A DNA stretch of 12,910 bases from Pseudomonadota bacterium (GTDB taxonomy: Bacteria; Pseudomonadota; Alphaproteobacteria; Caulobacterales; Caulobacteraceae), in assembly GCA_023445705.1 (NCBI GenBank), contig JAEXKM010000002.1, positions 1 through 12,910 of the forward strand, given 5' to 3'. A model generated the notes under the pieces. It saw only the letters and a program-made list of their open reading frames with translations. It did no database searches and was not told where the DNA came from. Both the position numbers and the translations under genes were made by a program. Below, in pieces: positions 1-6,998 of this stretch; position 1 is the stretch's first letter; each line of letters opens with the position of its first letter.

Positions 1-3000
1 CTCCCTGGGCCGGAGCCAATCCGTGAACTCCCAATGGCGTCTCGGAAGATTCAGGGCTGCTTTGCACCACGATGGTTTGCACCAGCACCGGCGCGTCGGC
101 GGGCAAGCTGCTTAGGAACGCCGTTCCACCGCCGGTGATCTGGCCCTGATCCTGCGAACCGCCGCTGGCGTGAGCCTGGATCTCGCGGATCAGGTCGGCC
201 AGGGAGGAGCCAGCGGGCTTGGGCGCTGACGCCCCGCTCGCCGTCAGGCCAAAGCCGACCGGAACCTCCAGGCTGAGCAAGGCCGAACCGGCGCCTCCCT
301 GCGCCAGCGGAATGTCCGCGACGTGGTTGTCGCCCACCTGTTCCTGGCGCGATGGGGTCACGACCGGGATCGTGATCGTCTGGGTCGGCGTCCCGTCGGG
401 CGCCGTGCCCGTCAGCTTCTCCACGAGCACGCCGTCGATGTTGGTGGTTGTCGGCGTAGGCGTGGGTGTGGAAGGCGTCGGCGGCGCTGTATTGTTGGTG
501 ACATTGGTGGCGGGCAGGCTCGCCGCGTCGTTCCCGCCGACGTCCTGGATGGCGTTGACGTCGTCGCCTCCGCTCGGATCGCCATAGGCGACGCTCACCG
601 CCGCGCCGGACGCGACCGGCGAGGCGAGCGTCAGGGTGACCGTGTGCGCCGCGCCGTTGACCGCGACCGCCGTCACCGGAACCGGATGCCCGTCGGCCAG
701 GACGGTGAAAGCTCCCGCCGGGGGCCCATGGGCCGCATCCAGCAGGCCGGCGTCGGAATAGGTCATGACCAGCGTCGCGCCGTTGACGCTCGCGCTCACG
801 AAGGCCGGCGCAGTGGTGTCCACCAGGACGCCCGTCATGGCCGGCACGTGGCCCGACAGCGCCAGAACAGCGTCCGCGCCCCCGGCGTCGCGGATGGTGC
901 TCGTGCCCAGCGAGATCGCACCCACCGTGACGCCGTCGGCGTCGGTGTCGCCCGCCTGCACCACGTAGCTGTAGGTGATCGAGTTTGCCGTCTTGGAAGC
1001 GAACGTCGCGCTCTGCGCCGTACCGCCGATGGTCAGCCCCAGCGTGCTGTCGGTTCCCGTGACCGTCACGTTCTCGGCGAACGTGATCGTGAAGCTCAGG
1101 GTCTGCCCCACGATATAAGTGCCGTCGGCCGGAACTTCGATATCGCCCGTCACGCCGGGCGGCGGGGCGCCGTCAACCAGCACGGCGCTCGTGTTTCCTA
1201 CGCTGTTCAGTGTCGGGACGGCGTCGTTTCCGGCCGCATCGCGGATGGTCGATCCACCGAGCGAGAGTGCGCCGACAGTGATCCCATCGGCGTCCACGTC
1301 GCCCACCTGCACGGTGTAGCGGTAGGTGACGGTGTTGCCGGCGCCGGACACGAATTCGGCGCTCCGGGCGGTCGAGCCGATCGTCAGACCAATGGCGCTG
1401 TCGGTCCCCGTGACGACCACGTTCTCGTCGAAGGAGACGACGAAATCGAGGTCCTGCCCCACGCCATAGGTAGCGCTCGCGGGCACGCTTACGGTGGTCA
1501 CTCCCGGAGCGGTGGTGTCGATCAACACGCCGGCGGTGGCGGGCAAATGGCCGCTCAGCGACACGACAGCGTCGTTGCCGGCGGCGTCGCGGATCGTGGT
1601 CGCCCCCAGAGTGATACCGCCGATGGTGATGCCGTTGGCGTCGGTGTCGCCGGCCTGGACCGTGTAGTCGAAGGTGATCGAATTCGCCGTGCTGGAGACG
1701 AACACCGCGTCCCGCGCCGTGCCGCCGATCATGAGCCCGAGTACTGCGTCCGAACCTGTGACCACGACATTCTCATCGAAGGTCACAGTGAAGCTCAGCG
1801 TCTGGCCGGCGGAATACGTGTCGTTGGCCGGCACTGTGATGTTGCCGCTGACCGACGGCGCGGCCCCATCGACCAGGACACCCGTGGTCGACGGCAGATG
1901 CCCGGTGAGGCTCAGGTTGGCGTTGTTGCCGGCCGTGTCACGGATCGTCCCGCCGTTCTGAGAAATGCTGGTGACCGAGATGCCGTCGCCATCGTTGTCG
2001 CCGTTCTGGACCGTGTAGCTGTAGGTAATCGAATTGGCCGTCGTGGCTGTGACCGACGCGCTGCGCGCTGTCCCGCCGATGTTAAGGCCGAGCGTGCTGG
2101 GATTGCCGCTCAACGTCACGTTCTCGTCGAAGGTGACAATAAAGTCCAACGTCTGCCCAACGGCGTACACGCCGTCGGCTGGAACGCCCATGAGGCCCGC
2201 CACCGACGGCACGGTGCCGTCGACCAGCACACCGCCAGTGGCCCCCACATTGTTCAGCGTCAGGACGGCGTTGTTGCCCGCTGCGTCGCGAATGGCGCCG
2301 CCGCCCAGCGAAAGGCTCCCCACGGTGACGCCATCCGCGTCCACGTCCCCAGCCTGGATCGTGTAGCGGTAGGTGATCGAATTGGCCGTGCTGGAGGCGA
2401 ATACCGCATCGCGTGAAGTGCTGCCGATGGTCAGGCCGAGCACGCTGTCGGTCCCAGTAACACTCACGTTCTCGTTGAAGGTGACGGCGAAATCGAGATG
2501 CTGGCCGGCCACATAGGTGGCGCCCGCGGGCACGCTCACGCCGGAAACCGTTGGCGCGGCCGTATCGACCAGGATGCCCGTCGTGGCCGGCACGTGGCCC
2601 GCGAGGGAGAGTTCCGCGTTGTTGCCGTCCGCATCGCGGATCGTTGTAGCGCCCAGGTTGATACTGCCGACGCTGATGCCGTTGGGGTCGGCGTCGCCGG
2701 CCTGGACGGTATAGGCGTAAGTGATCGAGTTCGTGGTGCTGGAAGCGAACGCCGCGCTGCGGGGCGTACTGCCGATGGTCAGGCCAAGCGTGCTGTCAGT
2801 CCCAGTGACCGTGACGGCTTCGTCGAACGTGACGGTAAAGCTCAGTGTCTGGCCTGCTGCGTAGCTGCCGTTCGCCGGCACGGCGATATTGCCGCTTACC
2901 GAGGGCCAACTCACCGCCTCGCCGAAGACGATGTTGTCGTAGGCGAGGGAGTTGACCTGCAGCCCCATGGGATCACGATTGGTGATCCGGACCTCGTCCA

Positions 3001-3970
3001 CGTTCTGGAACACCGACCGCGTGAAATCGGACACCGTGTAGGTGTTGTTGTACGTCCCGGAATCGTCGACGCCGAGCGTCACAGAACCCGTCGATGCGCC
3101 GTCTCGGAACCCCTCGAACGTCACCTGGGTCTGCAGGCCGAGATAACTGATGGTGCTGATGCCGTCGAATGAGAACTCCGCCCCGTCAGCGGTGCGAATG
3201 ATCACCATCGGATCGCCGTATAATTCGTCGCCGACGATACCGTCCCGGCCTGTGCCGAAGTCGGTGTAGTAGGTCCAGGAGACGCCCGTTGGCGTCCCGT
3301 TCGGGCCGGCCGCGAGGATCTGGTAGACGGCCCCGGGGATGTCGATGGCGCCGCCCATGCCGTCGGTCACGATCGGCCCAAGGGGAGTCGCCTCGCCGGT
3401 ATCGAAGTTTAGGGTCCCCGCCATGCCGGCCAGATTCCCCTGAAACGCGCCCAGCTTGGCCACATCCAGTGCGGCGGAGGCCGCCACGTCGCCGGCCGTG
3501 ACCTCCAGCGTCCAGTCGCCGGCCGCGCCGGTGATGTCGTCCGAGGCGGCGATGTCCGCCCCCGTGACGCCGGCCAGGGCCTGGATGAATGCCTGGCCCT
3601 CGACGCCCGCTCCGATCTCGCAGCCCCAGAGCTGGATATCTCCATCGGCGGCGAGCGCCCGCCCGAGCGCGCCGAGTTCGCTGCCGTAGGCGTCCAGATT
3701 GTCGATGTTCAGCGAGGCGGAGCCCAGCATCAGGACGCCGGCTTGACCGTGCCCGACGATGTGGATGGCGTCGATGTCAGTACGGCCCGCCAGCGCCTCG
3801 GCCATCTGCGCGAAGCCGTCCTGACCGCGGTCGATCAGCACCACCTCGGCGTTCGGGCCGACACCGGCGACGATCGTCTCGTAGCCGTCGATCCCAATGT
3901 CCACAAAAACGATCTCGGCCCGGCCGCTGGCCGTTCCTCCCGAACCCTGCACTCTTAACGCCCCCACCAC
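1..3970 (-). CDS. Large DUF4347 / Ig-like repeat surface protein (adhesin-like), 3' end outside window
   Basis: The minus-strand frame is open from an in-frame TAA at 4023-4025 to base 1 without a stop, giving about 1320 residues here. Counting from GTG 3970, residues 19-165 read as a DUF4347 domain (start EIVFVDIGIDGYETIVAG, His74 in HIVGHGQAG, Cys117 in LWGCEIGAG). A spacer domain of about 190 residues follows, then six Ig-like repeats (about 116 residues each, with a conserved GDxDADG acidic motif), a SwmB-like domain near 500-815, a Pro/Thr linker near 440-490, and a Gly/Ala/Ser-rich stretch to the edge. Proteins of this build are usually exported by type I secretion with C-terminal signals, which would lie beyond base 1. 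No ATG occurs in frame after the TAA; GTG 3970, GTG 3967, GTG 3952 and TTG 3982 are the choices and none has a strong ribosome binding site, so the start is uncertain. Frame and domains are sure; adhesion is inferred. Confidence 0.85.
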   Translation of the reverse strand, partial: MVGALRVQGSGGTASGRAEIVFVDIGIDGYETIVAGVGPNAEVVLIDRGQDGFAQMAEALAGRTDIDAIHIVGHGQAGVLMLGSASLNIDNLDAYGSELGALGRALAADGDIQLWGCEIGAGVEGQAFIQALAGVTGADIAASDDITGAAGDWTLEVTAGDVAASAALDVAKLGAFQGNLAGMAGTLNFDTGEATPLGPIVTDGMGGAIDIPGAVYQILAAGPNGTPTGVSWTYYTDFGTGRDGIVGDELYGDPMVIIRTADGAEFSFDGISTISYLGLQTQVTFEGFRDGASTGSVTLGVDDSGTYNNTYTVSDFTRSVFQNVDEVRITNRDPMGLQVNSLAYDNIVFGEAVSWPSVSGNIAVPANGSYAAGQTLSFTVTFDEAVTVTGTDSTLGLTIGSTPRSAAFASSTTNSITYAYTVQAGDADPNGISVGSINLGATTIRDADGNNAELSLAGHVPATTGILVDTAAPTVSGVSVPAGATYVAGQHLDFAVTFNENVSVTGTDSVLGLTIGSTSRDAVFASSTANSITYRYTIQAGDVDADGVTVGSLSLGGGAIRDAAGNNAVLTLNNVGATGGVLVDGTVPSVAGLMGVPADGVYAVGQTLDFIVTFDENVTLSGNPSTLGLNIGGTARSASVTATTANSITYSYTVQNGDNDGDGISVTSISQNGGTIRDTAGNNANLSLTGHLPSTTGVLVDGAAPSVSGNITVPANDTYSAGQTLSFTVTFDENVVVTGSDAVLGLMIGGTARDAVFVSSTANSITFDYTVQAGDTDANGITIGGITLGATTIRDAAGNDAVVSLSGHLPATAGVLIDTTAPGVTTVSVPASATYGVGQDLDFVVSFDENVVVTGTDSAIGLTIGSTARSAEFVSGAGNTVTYRYTVQVGDVDADGITVGALSLGGSTIRDAAGNDAVPTLNSVGNTSAVLVDGAPPPGVTGDIEVPADGTYIVGQTLSFTITFAENVTVTGTDSTLGLTIGGTAQSATFASKTANSITYSYVVQAGDTDADGVTVGAISLGTSTIRDAGGADAVLALSGHVPAMTGVLVDTTAPAFVSASVNGATLVMTYSDAGLLDAAHGPPAGAFTVLADGHPVPVTAVAVNGAAHTVTLTLASPVASGAAVSVAYGDPSGGDDVNAIQDVGGNDAASLPATNVTNNTAPPTPSTPTPTPTTTNIDGVLVEKLTGTAPDGTPTQTITIPVVTPSRQEQVGDNHVADIPLAQGGAGSALLSLEVPVGFGLTASGASAPKPAGSSLADLIREIQAHASGGSQDQGQITGGGTAFLSSLPADAPVLVQTIVVQSSPESSETPLGVHGLAPAQG
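822..2918 (-). repeat. Six tandem Ig-like coding repeats, 348-351 bp period
   Basis: A shared block encoding roughly NSITYxYTVQAGD recurs on the minus strand. Its plus-strand anchor (gtaggtgatc or close variants) starts at 2717, 2369, 2021, 1670, 1322 and 971, so the spacings are 348, 348, 351, 348 and 351 bp. Each unit runs from a TAPxVSG-like start, through VGQxLxFxVTFDENVxVTGTDS, LGLTIGxTARSAxF and GDxDADGITVG, to TIRDAAGNxAxLxL and LVDT. The repeats have diverged at the DNA level, which fits old internal duplication rather than recent amplification. Repeat boundaries are good to within a few codons. Confidence 0.85.
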
Positions 3971-4023
3971 TTCTGGCTGCAAACTCAGCCGGGGAGAAAA
4001 TTGGGCGCCGGCATTAAGACAGC

Positions 4024-4054
4024 ATTACAGGCCGCGGGTCCCACGGCCTGTAAT
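4024..4054 (-). terminator. Perfect 11-bp stem-loop, probable terminator of the nucleotidyltransferase gene
   Basis: ATTACAGGCCG (4024-4034) pairs perfectly with CGGCCTGTAAT (4044-4054) around a 9-base loop. It lies 43 bases past the minus-strand stop of the nucleotidyltransferase and just ahead of the DUF4347 gene. On the minus strand it is followed by AATGCTGTCTT rather than a clean T run, so intrinsic termination would be weak. The stem could also attenuate read-through into the large gene. Confidence 0.55.
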
Positions 4055-4097
4055 CGCCATTCATCAGGGGAAAAGCGCGGCCATGTCGCGCCTGGGC

Positions 4098-4877
4098 CTA
4101 CGCCACTTCGCGGGCGGCCAGTTCCTCGGCCTGCACCCAGGCCTCGGTGAGTTCCAGATTGCGCACGACGTCCTGCGGGAAGTCCATCTCGGCCCAGTCC
4201 AGGCCCTCGATCGACGCCACGCACACCTTGTCGCCCGACTGCGCCATCTCGTTGATGGCGCTCAGGTACCAGCGCTTCAGGCCTTCGGGCGTGCGCAGGG
4301 CCTCCTCGACCATCGCCACGAACATCGCCGCGCCCTCGGCCGAGAAGCGCAGGAAGCCGATCGATTCGGCGTCGTAGTGGGTGATCGTCTTGCCGATGGC
4401 GAGCAACCGCGCGCCGTCAGTGAACACCTTCATGTCGTCGGAGTCGTAGTCGCCCTTGCGGTCGATGGTCACCGTGATCGGCGCCTCGGGCGCAGCCAGC
4501 AGCCGCTGGGCGATCGCCGGTTCGAACAGGGTGTCGCCATTGAGCAGCAGGAACGGCCCGCTCATCTCGTCCCGCACCAGCCAGCAGGTCGCGAGATTGT
4601 CGGTGACGCTGTAGAAGGGGTTGAAGATCGTCCGCACGGTCAGCCCCGGCAGGGCCAGCCGTTCGATCTCGGCGTCGACCTGCGGTGCGCCGAATCCGGT
4701 GACGACCACGACTTCCTTGATTCCGGCCTCGGCCAGGTGCTGTAGCTGCCAGTGCAGCACAGTCTTGCCGGACAGGTCGATCAGGCACTTCGGGCGGTCA
4801 TCGGTCAGCGGCGACAGTCGCCGGCCTTGGCCGGCGCTCAGGATGATCGCCTTCTCAACATTCGTGTTCAGCATCAT
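4098..4877 (-). CDS. Nucleotidyltransferase (sugar-phosphate / LicC-like CTP:phospho-alcohol type)
   Basis: The 259-residue protein has the signature LSAGQGRRLSPLT (13-25) followed by RPKCLI (28-33), a metal-binding LLNGDTLF (111-118) and a second acidic motif, EMDFPQD (230-236). This is the NTP_transferase fold that joins an NTP to a phosphorylated sugar, choline or similar alcohol, releasing pyrophosphate; it acts in the cytoplasm. The short single-domain length and the late acidic motif look more like LicC-type cytidylyltransferases than like hexose-1-phosphate enzymes, but the substrate cannot be read from sequence. From memory, the C. crescentus sphingolipid system uses a phosphoglycerate cytidylyltransferase (CpgD); whether this is its counterpart is untested. 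ATG 4877 and ATG 4874 are both possible, and a TTG at 4883 is a third option; none has a good ribosome binding site. It is divergent from the sphingolipid genes and ends in TAG. Confidence 0.85.
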   Translation of the reverse strand: MMLNTNVEKAIILSAGQGRRLSPLTDDRPKCLIDLSGKTVLHWQLQHLAEAGIKEVVVVTGFGAPQVDAEIERLALPGLTVRTIFNPFYSVTDNLATCWLVRDEMSGPFLLLNGDTLFEPAIAQRLLAAPEAPITVTIDRKGDYDSDDMKVFTDGARLLAIGKTITHYDAESIGFLRFSAEGAAMFVAMVEEALRTPEGLKRWYLSAINEMAQSGDKVCVASIEGLDWAEMDFPQDVVRNLELTEAWVQAEELAAREVA

Positions 4878-5246
4878 GGCCAATTGTTTCTGCGTCCCAC
4901 CCGGACTCGAATAACGGATATAACATTCGGCATGCCGACATACAGCGGCCCGCTACCGAAGGTCGCAGATCAGGAACCGTCGCGCCGCTCGCGACGGTAG
5001 GCCAGGTACAGCCCCGCCGCCCCCGCGCATATCAGCACGACGCCAGCAATGGCCATCAGAAAACTCAGCATTGAAGGTCGCCCCAGAACCCCGTCGTGCG
5101 CTCGCGCACCTGTCTTTTCTCCGTGCTCCAGTCTTTCAGATAGTGCTGAATAAGCCCTGATCCACATCTGGGGCGTGGCGCGCCGGAAAAAGAGGCGTAT
5201 CTCTCCGCCGTCGGCCGCGTATCGGCCCGCGTGCAGAGGACCAGCC
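4878..5246. promoter_or_regulatory. Divergent intergenic region expected to hold promoters; none identified
   Basis: These 369 bases separate the minus-strand nucleotidyltransferase from the plus-strand LptC-like gene, so both promoters should lie here. I see no convincing -35/-10 pair in either direction. The region contains a candidate small membrane-peptide gene (4970-5071, minus) and a relatively AT-rich stretch around 5110-5160. A ribosome binding site GAGGA (5236-5240) lies six bases before the LptC-like ATG. Confidence 0.4.
4970..5071 (-). CDS. Candidate 33-residue single-helix membrane peptide
   Basis: ATG 5071 opens a 33-residue frame ending in TGA at 4970. It starts MLSFLMAIAGVVLICAG, continues as a hydrophobic helix (about residues 2-24) to LYLAY, and ends in a basic/polar tail, RRERRDGS. 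The hydrophobic stretch followed by positive charges is what a small inner-membrane protein with a cytoplasmic tail would look like. It lies alone between the two divergent genes. The ribosome binding site is weak (GGGGCGA ending about six bases upstream). I do not recognise a family. A 9-bp inverted repeat (4976-4998) overlaps its last codons. It could be a chance frame in GC-rich DNA. Confidence 0.4.
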   Translation of the reverse strand: MLSFLMAIAGVVLICAGAAGLYLAYRRERRDGS

Positions 5247-5855
5247 ATGGCCATCCAGGCCGACGCCCTTTCGAATGGAGCCGAGCGGCGCGAAAAGCGC
5301 CTGTCGGTCGTCGCCCTGTTGAAGCGCGGCCTGCCCGTCGCGGCTGGCCTGCTGGTCATCGCCTGCATCGTCCAGGTCGCCGTCCGCAGCCTGGCGGCCG
5401 AGCCGGAGCCGAGCCTGCCCACCGCCGCCTCGGCTATGATCCGCCCGCACTTTTCCGGACAGAGCGCCGATGGCCGCGCCTTCCGCATCACCGGCGACCG
5501 GGGAGTGCGCGATCCCAAGGTCGAGGGGCGCATCCTGATCACCGCCCCGGTGCTCTTGCTGCGCAACAAGGATGGGGGCGCCCAGACCGCCACCGCCCGG
5601 GACGGGGTCTACGACGAACCCGCCCACACCCTGGTGCTGACCGGAGACGTCCGCATGGACAACGGCGCCGGCGCGAAGTTCTCCGCTGAGCGCGCGGCCA
5701 TCGACACCCGCACCGGCACGGTCAGCGGCCAGAGCGGGCTACGCGTCGACAGCGGCCAGAACCAGGTCCAATCGGGCGACTACCAGGTCGAGGAAAAGGG
5801 CGATCGCCTGATCATGAAGGGCGGCGTCCGCGGCCGCTTCACGCCGCAGAACTAA
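5247..5855 (+). CDS. LptC-like (LptC-related) periplasmic lipid-transport protein
   Basis: The protein has 202 residues. The start is ATG 5247, chosen because GAGGA (5236-5240) sits six bases upstream. A charged N-terminus (REKR) precedes one membrane helix at about residues 29-49, then a periplasmic domain with LptC-family features: PHFSGQSADGRAFRITGDRGV (67-87) and repeating short beta-strand segments such as ATARDGVYDEPAHTLVLTGDV. LptC is the inner-membrane-anchored beta-jellyroll protein that passes LPS from LptB2FG to LptA. Here it leads a sphingolipid operon rather than sitting with lptA and lptB, so it may be a paralogue serving sphingolipid transport. From memory, C. crescentus has an LptC-related gene at the same place (CCNA_01226). 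The stop is three bases before the next gene's GTG, so the two are co-transcribed. Family is fairly sure; cargo is inferred. Confidence 0.82.
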   Translation: MAIQADALSNGAERREKRLSVVALLKRGLPVAAGLLVIACIVQVAVRSLAAEPEPSLPTAASAMIRPHFSGQSADGRAFRITGDRGVRDPKVEGRILITAPVLLLRNKDGGAQTATARDGVYDEPAHTLVLTGDVRMDNGAGAKFSAERAAIDTRTGTVSGQSGLRVDSGQNQVQSGDYQVEEKGDRLIMKGGVRGRFTPQN

Positions 5856-5858
5856 GCC

Positions 5859-6998
5859 GTGGCCGAACCCGCCAAGAAGGTCTGCTTCCTCTACATCGCG
5901 CAGACCCACCAGATCCTTCACAGCCTCTCGATCGCTATCGAGCTGGCCCGCAACTGGCCGCAGTTCCAGGTCGACCTAGCCGCCACCTCGGCCGCGCACC
6001 TGGACTATATCGACGAGGCCCTGACGACCCTCGGCGGCGCGCCGGTGAACCAGCGCCTGCTCGGCCCGCGCTGGCTGCGCGACTTCCATCCTGGCGAAGC
6101 TTCCACCCCGCCCAAGGCCGCTATGCTGGCCGCCAACCTTGGCGTGTTCGCCGGCTACGACGCCATCGTAGCGCCGGAGCGCACCACCGCCCTGATTCGC
6201 CGCCTCGGGGTGAAGCGGCCGCTGCTCGTCTATACCCAGCACGGCGCCGGCGACCGCGGAGGCCCCTTCGAGCCGCGCCTGGGCGTCTTCGACCTGGTCA
6301 TGGCCGCCGGCCCCAAGCAGCGCGACCGCATGGTCCCGGCCTTCGTGCGCCCCGAGAACTGCGCCATGGTCGGCTACCCGAAGTTCGACATGGTCGAGGC
6401 CCTGGCCCCGCACCCGCAGAGCCCCTTCGCCGACGATAAGCCCGTCGTCGTCTACAATCCCCACTTCGCTCCGCGCCTCTCCTCCTGGCCGCGTTGGGGC
6501 CTCGAGGCCGTCGAGCAGATCGCCGAGGACGGCCGCTTCAACCTGATCTTCGCGCCGCACGTGCGCCTATTCGACCAGCCCGCCGCCCCTGACCGCGCCC
6601 CCCTGGAGCGCTTCGAAGGCCATCCCCGCGTGCATCTCGACCTTGGTGGCCCCGCGGCGATCGACATGACCTATACTCGGGTCGCCGACCTCTATCTCGG
6701 CGACGTTTCCAGTCAGATCTACGAGTTCCTGCGCACGCCCAAACCGGCGGTGTTCCTCAACGCCCATGGCGTCGCCTGGCGCGGCGATGAGAGCTATCGC
6801 CACTGGCTCTACGGCCCTGTGCTGGACGACATCGCCGGCCTGCCCGCCTCTCTCGCCTCCGCCATCGCCAGCCACGACCGGTACCTGGCCGAGCAGAAGG
6901 CCGGCTTCGCCGAGAGCTTCGACCTCCAGCCCCGCAGCTCCTCCCTGCGCGCGGCCGAGGCCATCGCCATTCGACTGGGCGCGAGGCCCGCGCCTTGA
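5859..6998 (+). CDS. CDP-glycerol glycerophosphotransferase-like (TagB/TagF-type) GT-B fold protein
   Basis: The protein has 379 residues with a GTG start three bases after the LptC-like stop. Recognisable elements are an N-terminal Rossmann-like half, VYTQHGAGD (124-132), VVVYNPHF (196-203), FAPH (231-234) and DLYLGDVSSQIYEFL (277-291). The last resembles the D-x-SS-hydrophobic acidic nucleotide-binding motif of TagB/TagF polyol-phosphate transferases. Known members transfer glycerol- or ribitol-phosphate from a CDP-polyol onto a membrane-bound acceptor on the cytoplasmic face. There is no signal peptide or membrane segment, so it is likely peripheral. In a sphingolipid operon the acceptor could be a ceramide-type lipid, and the donor could come from the divergent nucleotidyltransferase; both are hypotheses. 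Its last four bases (TTGA) overlap the start of the flippase gene. Confidence 0.75.
   Translation: MAEPAKKVCFLYIAQTHQILHSLSIAIELARNWPQFQVDLAATSAAHLDYIDEALTTLGGAPVNQRLLGPRWLRDFHPGEASTPPKAAMLAANLGVFAGYDAIVAPERTTALIRRLGVKRPLLVYTQHGAGDRGGPFEPRLGVFDLVMAAGPKQRDRMVPAFVRPENCAMVGYPKFDMVEALAPHPQSPFADDKPVVVYNPHFAPRLSSWPRWGLEAVEQIAEDGRFNLIFAPHVRLFDQPAAPDRAPLERFEGHPRVHLDLGGPAAIDMTYTRVADLYLGDVSSQIYEFLRTPKPAVFLNAHGVAWRGDESYRHWLYGPVLDDIAGLPASLASAIASHDRYLAEQKAGFAESFDLQPRSSSLRAAEAIAIRLGARPAP

Noticed and set aside
822..2918. Regular roughly 350-bp periodicity, considered as a CRISPR or satellite array
   Set aside because: The period is a whole number of codons and the units translate into homologous Ig-like domains, so it is a coding repeat; there are no short identical repeats with unique spacers.
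323..3172. Very long plus-strand open frames (about 697 and 224 residues), rich in Arg, Asp, Gly and His
   Set aside because: They lie codon-for-codon antisense to the DUF4347/Ig-repeat gene and merely mirror its repeats; no domain is recognisable and the residue bias is that of a GC-rich shadow frame.
4976..4998. Perfect 9-bp inverted repeat ACCGTCGCG / CGCGACGGT with a 5-base loop, considered as a terminator or operator
   Set aside because: It falls in the Arg-rich tail codons of the small candidate gene, has no T run on either strand and is not repeated elsewhere in the window; a regulatory role cannot be supported.
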